Positions 23,330 through 34,376 of a stretch of DNA of 64,000 nt are shown in pieces. Numbering within the stretch: position 1 is the stretch's first letter; each line of letters opens with the position of its first letter. The position numbers were made by a program, and so were the translations under genes. The DNA is from Codonopsis lanceolata. Taxonomy: Eukaryota > Streptophyta > Magnoliopsida > Asterales > Campanulaceae. The stretch is from positions 76,103,254-76,167,253 of the forward strand of contig CM028378.1 in NCBI GenBank assembly GCA_013146195.2, read 5' to 3'. The notes beneath the pieces were generated by a model. It was not told the origin of the DNA and did no database searches. It was given only the letters and a program-made list of their open reading frames with translations.

Positions 23330-25197
23330 GTTGATGCATAAATAACATCATCCTTCGTAATGCAGATAGCTAATGTCCTTCCCATATTTCTCATTGATCC
23401 TCTCCCTTATTTCCTAGCCCTATATTTTGGGGACAAAATTATATTTAAGTTTGAAAAAAGAAGTTTGGCGTAGGTAGTTAATGCGTTGGGTCTTTTCAGG
23501 CCCTATCCTAAAAAGAATTGCTAGCACGTAGCATAAATCCTGCTATGTACATGGGGTAACTAATGTCCCTAATATCTCTCGTCCTCTCTATTTTCTTGTT
23601 CTTTATTTTCTTTATTTTCGGAATTGACGTAGACAGGGATAAAACAAAGCGAGTGACTAGTTTTCGTTTCTTCCAAACAGGTAAGGGACGACTGCCAATT
23701 TTGGCAGTTGTCTGCTTGTCCATCCTAAGAGTATGTCAATGTAAAGCTCTGACTCTCTTTATGACATTACATGTTTATTGAACAACTTGAATATTTTTAT
23801 TGAGTTTATAGTGTGCATTTCGTTTCCCTGTCGTGACCAGTTTTGTGCATTGAGCATGTTGATAGCTATATGTGCATGATTGTTGCATTATTATTGTTAC
23901 ATAGGGTCAATTGCATGTTAGTTAGATCCTTTGGATTTTTCTTACTAATATATCTCAAACAAACAGTTAAACTGTGAGTGCATGTAAGTCTTTATTGTCC
24001 ATACCTCTTTTCTAGCGAACGCTTATGTCAAATACATGAGGAGCCTTCTTTCTGCAACACCTAGAGGTTGGGAATGATTTGAAAATGTGTTGAAATTTTG
24101 TGAAAGCATGAGTGAGCATTGTGACATCTAGGATAATTTAGGGCATCTTTGGATCCTCATAGACTATATTATACCATCCCTTTCTATATTAATCCTTGGT
24201 GTCCCCTTTTGAGGTTTATTAAAAAGAATGGCGTGTGCAAGGCACACATCGACCCCCATTCGACTTCGTTTCTATTACCCACGTTAACTTAACCCTTAAA
24301 GCTTATACACTTTGGCCTACACTTAGAGAGAGTAGGATTGGGTGGGGAATGTTGTCTACATAGTGGTTGATGCAATTCAAAATTAGCCCCAATGATTTCT
24401 CAATCATAAAAAAAACGAAGAAATGAGAATGAAAAGAGTTCGAAAAATCAAAAGCGCATATGTGTGAGAACCCGAAACCTACTTGTATAACTCGTCTTCT
24501 ATACTTGTTTAACATGATTAGAATATGTGTTTAGCATGCTAGTAGTATCCCTAACATGTTTAACTTGATTTAATTCCTTGGTCGAGTCGTTATTGTCATA
24601 TCAAACTCTTATTGCCTTGCATGCTCTAGTTTGGCTTGTTCTTGCTCGGGCTTTGATCTTTTGGGCTTAGCCAAGACCTTGAGAGTCTTTTATCATTGTT
24701 TTAGGACCCTTAGTACTCATTCTAATGCTTCTTTGAGTTGTGTTTGCCCTGCGTGCGTTATACGTTCAATTCTGGACCTGTTTGACCCAACGTTTGGCCT
24801 GAGGAATTGTTCCCCTCTGCCACCAGAACATCTAGGGCATTTGTAGACACCCCAATTTCGTACTCCAGGTATGTGACATGACATAAAATATCAAGACCTG
24901 TTAAAACATTAACAAATATCAAGTTACAGGGTCAAAAGTGCAAAAGGAAAAAGCAGGATGCGCAAAAGAATGAAATGCAGGGTTTAAAGTGCAGAATTTG
25001 GAAACTTTGAAAAAGTTGGCAGCACCCATGCCAAAACTTGGCATGGCGCCAAGTTTGACTTGGTGGCACCCAAAAATGCCTTCCCGGCTCCCAGCTTCTC
25101 AAACGATCGCCGTAAAGTCCAAAATTGCCTGCGTAGTGTACAAGCGGCTAATGCACAAAGAAGAAAAATTAATTCCCTCGGCGTCCCTTAATCAACC

Positions 25198-25205
25198 TAT
25201 AAATA
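25198..25205 (+). promoter_or_regulatory. TATA box of F1 5' LTR
   Basis: TATAAATA following CAACC. It is conserved at 33944-33951 in the 3' LTR and at 61553-61560 in the F2 3' LTR, always 350-360 bp from the LTR start. This is likely the start of transcription of the F elements. Confidence 0.65.
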
Positions 25206-25557
25206 AAAGGCTTTGGGCTCCGCATTCAGGACACCATTCAGCGATAAAAATTTCTCTGCGTTCTCGTTACGCTGAAGAAATAAATAGTGAGCGATCACCT
25301 CAAAAGTCTCGAAACCCTGCCAAACCTTCTCCAAACACAAAACCAACCGGTAGAAGTGAGCCTTAGCCCCCCCCAGCTAGGTATCCACCCTATTTCCCCG
25401 GTCCAAAAATCGTGGAAAGAGCAATTGCTCTGCCCGATTTAAAACGCCAAATCAGCCAGAAATAAGTCGTTATTCTGCCCGATTTCAGCCTACCTCAAGC
25501 AAACACAACAACCAAAATAAACAGTTACTCTGCCCAAATCCACACAACACACAACAC

Positions 25558-25603
<46 letters not shown>

Positions 25604-26130
25604 AAACAACAAAAAGACTTCCTCTCCCTGAAGGACAGAGCGAGCACACCCTAGGCTATCAGTAAGTTTTATTTTAAAGTTTTTATTTGTAAAAGTATTA
25701 TTTCCAATCCGACCCAATGTATATATATAAGCAGTTGTGCTGCCCGGATTTAGTTAGGAAATAATACTAAAAAGAGCCGTTATTATGGCCAAATATTTTC
25801 AAGTATATTTGTAATTATTTGTAAAGGGACAGTTGCAAGTCTGTAAATAATGTAGACAAATGGATGTATTTGTAGGCAGTTAATGCTTTATTTATTTGTT
25901 AAATTAATATAACAACAAGCATACTTTAGCCAAAAACTGTTTTGAGTCCGAAAGGGCGAGTTGGGTGCCTAGCATTTTCCCAACTCGTAACTTAGCCTCC
26001 GGACTCGCTTTTATTATCTCTGGTTTTCTTTTTGGTTTTGCTTTATTTATTCCTTAAAATAAAGATGGCGACTCTAAAATATTTTGGATCCAGTGGGGGC
26101 TCGCAACATCTTTGCTTGCACTTTTCCGTT

Positions 26131-26528
26131 CTCCCCTAAAAAAGGGAGAATGAGAATGGAAAGGTGATGTATTCCTATGTCCTGGTATCCCCTAAAAAAG
26201 GGATAACTTGACGTAGAAAACCCAAAGCACCCATAGCGATCCGAGATAGGCCATAAGGCTATTTTCATAAAATCCATAGTGGGGGCGCTGCAACATTCCT
26301 TCCTTGCACTTTCACGTTTTCCCCTAAAAAAGGGAAAATGGGAATAGAAGGGTGATGCATTCCTATATCCTGGTATCCCCTAAAAAAGGGATAACTTGAC
26401 ATAGAAAACCCAAAGCTCCCATATTGGATAAAAAAATCCACTAAAGGCAACCGAGGCACATTCCAACGCGCTATTCCGACAGCACTCCTCTCGCACTTTT
26501 GATTTCGTCCTCCCCTAGAAAAGGGAGG
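26131..26528 (+). repeat. Array of five short hairpins in F LTR
   Basis: CCCCT-A(n)-GGG hairpins lie at 26131-26148, 26187-26204, 26317-26338, 26375-26392 and 26509-26528. The flanking bases differ between copies but stay complementary (CT/AG, AT/AT, TTTT/AAAA, AT/AT, CCT/AGG). They sit in two tandem half-repeats of about 200 bp. The corresponding F2 LTR hairpins (about 62530-62950) keep the stems while the loops change. Confidence 0.65.
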
Positions 26529-26626
26529 GTGGAACGAAAGCAGTGGATGTCACCGCATCTGCACGTACGCGCACCTCCATCCAAGGGCGTGCGGGGCGCG
26601 GGAGCACGTTTCCCGGGAACCCATAG

Positions 26627-26644
26627 TGGCGACTCTGCTGGGGA
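26627..26644 (+). other. F1 primer-binding site
   Basis: TGGCGACTCTGCTGGGGA directly follows the 5' LTR. F2 has TGGCGACTCTACTGGGA at 53844-53860. This PBS type is known from Tat/Ogre-group elements (tRNA-Arg class, by recollection). A PBS-like TGGCGACTCTAAAA also occurs inside the LTR near 26067 and 34826. Confidence 0.7.
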
Positions 26645-27409
26645 GATCGTTTTTATTTTAAATAAAAATGGAGGACTAGACTCAATAACCAAAACTTTTC
26701 TTTCCTTTTGTTTCTGGCTAAAGTATGCTTGTTATATTAATTTAAACACTTGAATATTGCGTTCCTTTAACATCCGTGTCTATATTTGTGGATATGATCC
26801 TCCATCTTGCAGCAGTTTCATTCCAATCACTGTTACGGATATACTTAAAAATATTTGTATCTTTCAAAAAAAAATTTTGAAAAAAAAAAATATATGCAAT
26901 ATTTTATGTGCAATAATTTCCGGGCAGCACAACAAAAAGGCTGGGGCTTTATTTTTAATATCGCTTCATTTTCAGCCTTATATATTATTTTATTCAACTT
27001 TATTTCATTTCCGCAAAAATATACATTTATGCATTCATTATGTCATTTTATTTTGGAGATTAGGACCCATTTGTAATTAATAGGGATAGATAGATTCCCC
27101 ACTTTTCTTTCTATTTCTTGATGGTATGCTTGCTTGCTCGCGCTCAAACTAAAAAAGCCGAGAAAATCCATAAATAACAGCAAGACATGCTATATCTGTT
27201 TTATTTTCTGCTTTTATATCTAAAAAAAAGAGAGATTTTATTGCTTTTTAGATACTGCACACACGCGCACATGCATATAAATATATTCCGAACTGCTATC
27301 CTACACCATGACCAGCCTACCCCCTGCATAAGCCAACGTTAGACTGCATATAGATTCTCATGACACTTCAAAGACCGACCGGTGTTTGCATTTTAAATCA
27401 TGGGTCAGC

Positions 27410-27486
27410 CCCTGTCAAAAAAAAATGTGCGCAAGTCAAAAAAATGTGCGCAAGTAAAAAAAATGTGCAAGTCAAAAAAAAAAAAT
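27410..27486 (+). repeat. Short tandem repeat in F1 leader
   Basis: Four imperfect copies of a unit like AAAAAATGTGCGCAAGTC between the LTR and gag. F2 has a more A-rich, scrambled version near 54630-54740. No gene is present here. Confidence 0.6.
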
Positions 27487-27971
27487 ACACTGGGTCTGAT
27501 TTATTATTTTCTAATGCTCGACTTAGACCATTTTGAATGGTGGATCCCGAAAAGAGTATAGGCCCTTCGCTTGGGATCAGTTTGATCTCGGGGAGTCGAA
27601 AGGTAGGTGGAATACGTTGGTCCTATACTCTAGAGAAAGAATCAATTGTTCCAGGAAAAGTCCTGAGACTGTCAAAATTAAGCAGGTGCTTATCCGGTCA
27701 ATTTGTAGGGATAATAATAAATAATAAAATATACTAATAAAGGCACGCTATACTCCAAGCCCAGAAAGCCTTCAACCAACCTTCTGATACATCCAAACCC
27801 ATTTTCCTTAGAAACCTGGCCTGAATTTGGAAAGGCAGAGACAGTACTGGCCGGTTGGTACCGGAAACAAGTGCAGAAATCAGATCAGAGGGTATCAGAA
27901 ACAAATCGGATAAGGGCGTAAATTCGAAGGTAGCATCCAGCGGTATGGCGGCCAGAAAGTGAGCGATCAAT

Positions 27972-29572
27972 ATGGGTACAGATGAAGGGGCTCCGGGGTA
28001 CAATCTGACTCCGACAATGCAGCAGTGGCTAGACCAAAATTTGGGTGCACAGGCTGATCGTATAATGAGCCAAATGGCTAATCTGGTACAAAGCTTGAAA
28101 TCTACTAGTGAGGTAATCTCTTCCCCTGCAGTCCCGCAAGAAGCATCAACATCACATATGCCTCCAAACCCAAATCCTCAGCCAAACACTATCCTACCAA
28201 ATACTGTCATCACTCCAAATCCTAACCCTCTACCAAATCCATACTACTCAAATATCAACCCTTACCCATCCTATCCTCCATATCCTTTCCCAAACACCAA
28301 TATTCCCCAGATTCCAAATGACCTCCCTTTTCCCATAACCAACCCACTCCAGAACAGCCCACATATAGACCCACAAAGCTATAACCCGTCAGGCCAAATT
28401 ACTACCTACCTACCTTCCAATGATCCTGGCCACCCAGCCGAAACCGTCAATAATCCACCAGCCCAGAATCCTTATACTGCCCAAAACCCTTATCCAGCCA
28501 GAAATTAACCCATCCTTCCCTAAACCCGACAGCATATACCAAATACCAACTCCCCCAGCCACCAAAATAGAGGCCGACATGGAAAACATGAAAACCATGA
28601 TGCTCAAACTTCTCAACAAAGGGGAATTTTCTACGCGGGCACTGACGTTACAACCTTCAGCAGTACTGCCTTCAAAATTCAAAATGCCCGACATAGAAAA
28701 GTTTGATGGGACTGGATGCCCTATATCCCATTTAAAATCTTATTCCACTGGCATGCAGTCGAGGGGAGCTAGCCTCGAAGCTATGGCTTCCAATTTTCAC
28801 CTCACCCTAATAGGGGCTGCCAAGCAATGGCTAATGTTGTCCGATAGTAGCACCATGAATACTTGGGACCAGATAGCTGAAGGATTCCTAGAAAGTTACA
28901 AAGAAAACACCAACCCTGAAAATAAAAGAGACCTTGAGTCGTGCACCCAAAGGGAAAAGGAAACCTGTGCCGAGTTTGCAGTCAGGTGGAAAAGAAAGTT
29001 CACCCAGACATATATATATATATTTTTTTTAGTTTACCCAGACATTCGACAGACCTGATCCGGCTGAATCTTCCAGGATGTTCATTAAAAATCTCCAACC
29101 TGTATACCTGGAACATATGCGGTATCTCTCTTATAGCGACTTTAAAGAAATAGTGGAGATAGGTGTCCGTATTAATGAAGATATACGGACCAGTCAATTA
29201 AAAGTCAATACGCCCCCAAACTCGTCTTACTACTCTAGAGCAGAGGAAGCATCTGCAGTAGAAAGTAACATTATGGAGAAAGGAGGTGATATCAGTCACA
29301 ACACAAAAGGAAGATGTCAACGAAGTGAAAGAAAATTGGATGAACTCTATGCGCCGACGTCAATAATCTTTCAAAGACTGGTAGCCCAAGGAATCCTGAA
29401 ACCATTGGAAGAATACGAACCCCCAAACCCATTACCTGTCAAATGGGATCATTCTCAATATTGTGAATACCAACAAAGCATCGGCCATTCTACTGACAAC
29501 TGTTGGACCCTTCAACGTGTCATTCAGAGACTCATCAATAACAAAATCATTGAGAAGTCGCACCCATGATTG
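27972..29572 (+). pseudogene. gag: F1 gag (three frames)
   Basis: The ATG at 27972 opens a 178-residue segment rich in Pro, Asn and Tyr (NPNP and NPYP repeats). The frame shifts near 28500, where F1 lacks about 8 bp that F2 keeps. The next segment (to about 29005) carries the retrotransposon gag core, with EKFDGTGCP, GAAKQWL and the TCAEFAVRWKRKF end. A TA-rich insertion with a short flanking duplication (about 29005-29045) breaks the frame again. The third segment (29078-29569) has the MFIKNLQP motif and ends with a zinc-finger-like YCEYQQSIGHSTDNCW. It forms the capsid in intact relatives, and the breaks make this copy non-functional. No protease follows. Confidence 0.82.
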
Positions 29573-31824
29573 TTACTAATCAAGCATCGCCCAAGGAACA
29601 ACATTGAAAGAAAAAAAAATCATAATGGACAGAACTCAGTACAAGAAGTTGTTGGCCACTCAGGGAAAGATAAGGAAAAGCCATTAAAGACTCGCCGAAC
29701 CCTAGAATACCCTTGTGCATACACCTCCAAAGACTATGTGTACCTTTAAATGTCCTTTTGTCAAATAAAATCTCCAGGAAACAACTTTTTTCAACTCAGC
29801 GTCAATTTTCATAAATTTTGGGATCCTTGTTGCTTTTTGGTACTACTAACAATTTTTGCAGAAGTTGAAAAATAAAAAAATTGACTACTATCATTTATTC
29901 TCCTGAAACAATTGTCCGGAGGTACGTAATCATCGCATCTCATTTCAAAAAAAAAAAAAAATCGCAAGACAAAAAAAAGAGAGATTTTTTCTATGCATTT
30001 TATTTTGTTTCCCAAAACATGAAAAGACAAGACAAAACCCCCTCACCACTATTCTTAATCTCCAAATGCATCTTCCCTCCTAACCTTTTCATAAATGCAT
30101 CACTAGTTGATAAGTGAATCGTTCATGCTCAATTTCAAAAATAAAAATCAGTCAGTCCTACTTCGAGATGTCAAGGTCTACCACTTAAAAAAAAACCGAT
30201 AGGGAGCCAGAAAAGAAAGGAGAGCTGGAAAAGCCAAGAAGACAGAAAAATCTGGAAAGCCAGGAAATCCAGAAAAAGCCGACTCCAGGATCATGCGCAG
30301 CAATTCAGGACTAGGGGCTTTCAAACCCCGGGGATGTCTCTTTTGCCCATATTGATGCCTACAGCCCATCCTTGCAGAGTATGCTCATAATCCATTTGGT
30401 CTCCGTTATTTCAAAAGTCCAACCATGTCCTCAGATTGAGCTTTGCAAAGGTATTTATCTATATTCGAATCTGATAAATTCTTACTAACTTGTCGAGTCT
30501 TCTTCTTGATCTTTGAGCACATATCGCCAAAGTATTTGAAAAAAAAAATGACGAGTCGACTCGTGTAAAAACATGATAAAACTGCACGGGTTGGTGATGA
30601 GTCATTTCAAGAATATGGACCCACAAACCATTAAAATGTAAGTTTGATAAAGCAACCTTCTGTCTTGGTGAAAGGTCATCTTCAACCCATTGCGACTGAG
30701 CTATTAAATGGCACACTGGGGGCTACCACCATACACCAAACCCTAACCATCCCTGAGATCCAACTTCCCAAAGCTGGGGCTGTTTCACCCTTATATGTAC
30801 ATCCACCAAGAGTGACAACCTTCTTTTGTCCCAAGAGAGAAGACATATATCTCTTCAAGCACTCTCTCAAATTGCTCAGAGAGGTAAAAAAAAAGGAGAA
30901 AAAAGAGGCCTATGCAAAAAAAAAAAAGTAGAAAAAAAGATAGAAGAAAAAAAAAGGAAAAGAGAAAAAGAAGAGAAGCCTCTCCTGAGCAACTTCCTCA
31001 AAATCTCTCGCTCAAAAAAAAAAAACAAAAACAAAAACAAAAACAAAACAAAAAAAGAAGAAGGAAAAAGATCAATCACTCTTGGACCACCCCATAACCC
31101 ACAACCAAAGCCAAAAGCCGACCTCCCAACCATATCCACAACCAGGTCCAAAAACCAACTTTCTATCCAAACCCACAACCTAAAAAGCCAGCCAATGGTC
31201 CCTTCTGACCGCCTTTCAAAAATCAAAAAAAAAAAAAAACAAAAACAAATCCACAACCCAAAATACCTTTGAATCAGAGGCCAATCAAATCCTCAACCCT
31301 GAAGCAAATCTATCCCAAACACTTAAACACTACACCCCAACCTAGTTGCAACCTATAGCTCTGTTTCAATCGGTTGTAACGTGATCTGGATCCAGGACAG
31401 AATTCTTTGCTAAAGACACATGAAATTATCAAAAGATAAAAGTAGGGTCCATGAAATCCATGATACTTGGTGATAAACTCTGGATCATGACTCTTCTTTT
31501 TATCCATTAGAGTCATCCTTTTTCTCTGAGCATACTCATTTCTATCTCCCACAAAAGTCTCTCCAAATCAAGTCTGTCTGGGGCTGTCCCTAGTTAATTT
31601 CTCTAGGAACATTCCCGTCATGCAAAATTTGGTTAATCAAATTCATCCCGGGGCTTCTCCCGCTGAACTCATTGGATACATAAAGACTCATAATCTCCAG
31701 AAACAGCTGTCATTTCCATCTCTGCCTGAAGAAACGAAGAAGCTACAAAGGCATGATTGCTCAAGAAGAAGTGGGTTACCATCGCATGCATTGAAGGACC
31801 AGCTCCCTATAAGGTAAAATCTCG

Positions 31825-31868
31825 CTAGGTTGAAAACCCGAAAGGGCGGCCTAGGCAAAAGTTAGAGC
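31825..31868 (+). other. Conserved CTAGG/GAAA-loop stem motif (F1 copy)
   Basis: CTAGG pairs with CCTAG 20 bp downstream, and inside lies CCC-GAAA-GGG, a stem closed by a GNRA-type tetraloop. It is followed by GCAAAAGTTAGAGC. The same motif occurs three times in F2 (57172, 57274 and 57354). It may be an RNA structure in the element transcript; the function is unknown. Confidence 0.6.
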
Positions 31869-31869
31869 A

Positions 31870-32032
31870 CAAAAAAAAAACAAAAACAAAAACAAAAACA
31901 AAAACAAAAACAAAAACAAAAACAAAAACAAAAACAAAAACAAAAACAAAAACAAAAACAAAAACAAAAACAAAAACAAAAACAAAAACAAAAACAAAAA
32001 CAAAAACAAAAACAAAAACAAAAAACAAAAAA
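31870..32032 (+). repeat. (CAAAAA)n microsatellite
   Basis: About 26 copies of CAAAAA over 160 bp directly after the GAAA-loop motif. It creates meaningless open frames on the minus strand. Confidence 0.95.
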
Positions 32033-32653
32033 AAGAGAGAAAAAAGTGGTCATTTTGAGGCATCGATTAGTAGGATTCACTAGTCCTGATTGAATTCCTT
32101 TCTTGAATGATGCACTAGTCAAAAGACTGAAAAATGACCCAGCACTCCATTCACCTTCCCCTCAAATATCACCATCAACTCCTATACTCATAACTCTTCA
32201 AAGCCAGCCAAAAGCCACATCTCAAGCTCTTATATTACATTTCCATCACCTTACCTTATCTTGTCTTAACATGTTTAAGAAACAGATGATACACATGCAC
32301 ATTCAAAATTCCTTTCTCTAAGAAAAAGAAAAATTGCATTCGCATGCTTGTATCTTTTGTTTGCATCCTTTTACTGCGTCTTATCATGTCTTCTGCTACA
32401 TCTGCCCTTGGAAAAGTAAATGTCCTGCCTGCATCTTGCCAACGATCACCTCCTAAAGATCCTTAGCAGCATCATCGCTTTCCCTATGTTGGGGAAAGCC
32501 CGTCAAAAAAAAAAGGGTCAACATCGCTTTCCTATGTTGGGGAAAGCCCGTAAAAAAAAAAAGGGTCAACATCGCTTTCCTATGTTGCGGAAAGCCCATT
32601 TTAAAATACAACACCAGCAGCGTGAATGCAGTAAAAGCAAAAGAAAAAGCAAA

Positions 32654-33240
32654 GCATCATGTCGATGATGGCATATTGCCGATGAGGGCGCACAAAGCAC
32701 CATGCCGATGATGGCATATCGCCGATGAGGGCGCACAGAGCACCATGTCGATGACGACATATCACCGATAAGGGCGCACAAAGCACCATGCCGATGATGG
32801 CATATCGCCGATGAGGGCGCACAGAGCACCATGCCGATGATGCCATATCGCCGATGAGGGCGCACAGAGCACCATGCCGATGACGACATATCGCCGATGA
32901 GGCGCATAGAGCACCATGCCGATGATGGTATATCGCCGATGAGGGCGCACATAGCACCATGTCGATGACGACATATCGCTGATGAGGGCGCACAAAGCAC
33001 CATGCCGATGACGACATATCGCCGATGAGGGCGCACAGAGCACCATGTCGATGACGGCATATCGTCGATGAGGGCGCATAGAGCACCATGCCGATGAGGG
33101 CACACAGAGCACCATGCCGATGATGGCATATCGCCGATGAGGGCGCACAGCACGCAGAGCACCATGCCGATGATGGCATATCGCCGATGAGGGGCACAGA
33201 GCACCATGCCGATGACGGCATATCGCCGACGATGGCGCGT
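32654..33240 (+). repeat. 43-bp minisatellite in F1
   Basis: About 13-14 tandem copies of a 43-bp unit starting GCACCATGCCGATGATGGCA and containing ATATCGCCGATGAGGGCGCA. The first unit starts are at 32654, 32697, 32740 and 32783. Later copies include shortened units near 33090 and 33145. Because 43 is not a multiple of three, all three minus frames stay open, producing false long ORFs. F2 lacks it. Confidence 0.95.
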
Positions 33241-33525
33241 CATCTATCCGACCGGTATGACTTTTGTTTGCTTGAGGTTGAACTACGTTTGGTCTGATTC
33301 CTTTTATTAAGGGATACGTAGGCAGCCTACATTAGTAGATCCGACCATCAGAGCACTTAATTTGCATATCTGCTTAAAAACTACGATAACATGCTATAAC
33401 CGACTAAAAATGTCTAGGATATGGAGGTTTGTCTCACATTAAAAATTACTGCATTATAACTGCTGCCTGTTGCATCGTTCTCCTTCGTTTTATAACTGAA
33501 CGAAATTGGAGAGTCTATTTCTTAT

Positions 33526-33587
33526 CAACGATGTTCGTCTACTCAGTAAGCTGCGGGTTACCCGTAGACTCCATCGTTGAGGGGCTC
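33526..33587 (+). other. Stem-loop and polypurine tract before F1 3' LTR
   Basis: CAACGATG (33526-33533) pairs with CATCGTTG (33572-33579). Inside, GTCTAC (33537-33542) pairs with GTAGAC (33564-33569). GAGGGGCTC then abuts the 3' LTR start at 33588. F2 conserves both stems (61162-61169/61209-61216 and 61173-61178/61201-61206) with a changed loop. Confidence 0.7.
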
Positions 33588-34344
33588 TGTAGACAGCCCA
33601 ATTTCGTACCCCAGGTATGTGCCATGACATAAAATATCAAGACCTGTTAAAACATTAACAAATGTCAAGTTACAGGGTCAAAAGTGCAAAAGGACAAAAC
33701 AAGATGCGCAAAAGAATGAAATGCATGGTTTAAAGTGCAGAATTTGGAAACTTTGAAAAAGTTGGCACCACCCATGCTAAAACTTGGCATGGCGCCAAGT
33801 TTGGCTTGGTGGCACCCAAAAATGCCTTCCCGGCTCCCAGCTTCTCAAACGATCGCCATAAAGTCCAAAATTGCCTGCGTAGTGTACAAGCGGCTGATGC
33901 ACAAAGAAGAAAAATTAATTCCCTCAGTGTCCCTTAATCAGCCTATAAATAAAGGCTTTGGGCTCCACATTTAGGACACCATTCAGCGATAAAAATTTAT
34001 CTGCATTCTCGTAACGCTGAAGAAATAGATAGTGAGCGATCACCTCAAAAGCCTCGAAACCCTGCCAAACCTTCTCCAAACACAAAACCAACCGGTAGAA
34101 GTGCGCCTTAGCCCCCCCAGCTAGGTATCCACCCTATTTCCCCGGTCCAAAAATCGTGGAAAAAGCAGTTGCTCTGCCCGATTTAAAAGGCCAAATCGGC
34201 CGAGAAATAAGCCGTTATTGCCGATTTGACCTACCTCAAGCAAACACAACAACCAAAATAAACAGTTACTCTGCCCAAATCCCGAGGCTGAAAGTAACCT
34301 TCGGAAGCAGTCACTCTGCCCGAATCCACACAACACACAACACG

Positions 34345-34376
<32 letters not shown>

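Larger units (their letters stand above)
20323..24462 (+). mobile_element. Athila-derived tandem unit, copy 2 (truncated by E2)
   Basis: This is the second copy of the 4.6-kb unit. It follows copy 1 without a spacer and runs until E2 inserts at 24462/24463. It lacks the E1 and copia solo-LTR insertions of copy 1, so it shows the empty target sites of both. One local difference lies near 20475-20520, where about 45 bp is present here but absent or replaced in copy 1. The last few hundred bases of the unit are not seen and would lie beyond the 3' end of E2, outside the window. Confidence 0.75.
24842..26625 (+). repeat. F1 5' LTR
   Basis: A 1784-bp LTR that ends at CCCATA before the PBS, where the 3' LTR ends CCCACA. 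It contains a TATA box (25198-25205), paired palindromes (25016-25053), an AAC microsatellite (about 25559-25605), the stem CGAGTTGGG..CCCAACTCG region (25957-25987, here mutated in the loop) and five CCCCTAAAAAAGGG-type hairpins (26131-26528). By eye it differs from the 3' LTR at roughly 5% of positions over the first 240 bp, plus AAC-length and insertion differences. Confidence 0.88.
29573..33587 (+). other. F1 noncoding 3' internal region
   Basis: A four-kilobase stretch without recognisable pol. It holds A-rich tracts (29940-29980; 30880-31230), a (CAAAAA)n array, one copy of the CTAGG..CCCGAAAGGG..CCTAG motif, a 43-bp minisatellite, a conserved block GAACTACG..GGCAGCCTAC (about 33279-33352) shared with F2, and a stem-loop plus polypurine tract before the 3' LTR. 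The long open frames here come from low-complexity or repeat sequence and are not credible genes. Confidence 0.7.

Noticed and set aside
24989..25366. 125-residue ORF in the F1 5' LTR with a relative at 33735-33974
   Set aside because: The similarity is due to the two LTRs being copies of each other. The frame spans the TATA box and is not conserved in F2.
25490..25717. Leucine-run ORF in the F1 LTR
   Set aside because: Antisense of the AAC microsatellite.
30826..31272. Lys-rich 148-residue ORF in F1
   Set aside because: Generated by A-rich tracts, with the reverse frame giving Phe/Leu runs. No conservation in F2.
31825..32122. ORFs of Phe-Val, Phe-Leu or Cys-Phe repeats
   Set aside because: They are translations of the (CAAAAA)n microsatellite.
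32654..33240. CRISPR-like regular repeat array
   Set aside because: The 43-bp units are contiguous with no unique spacers, and the context is a plant retrotransposon.
32566..33243. Three overlapping minus-strand ORFs of 128-225 residues with GMVLCAPSSAI-type repeats
   Set aside because: They are the three frames of the 43-bp minisatellite. The unit length is not a multiple of three, so every frame stays open without coding selection.
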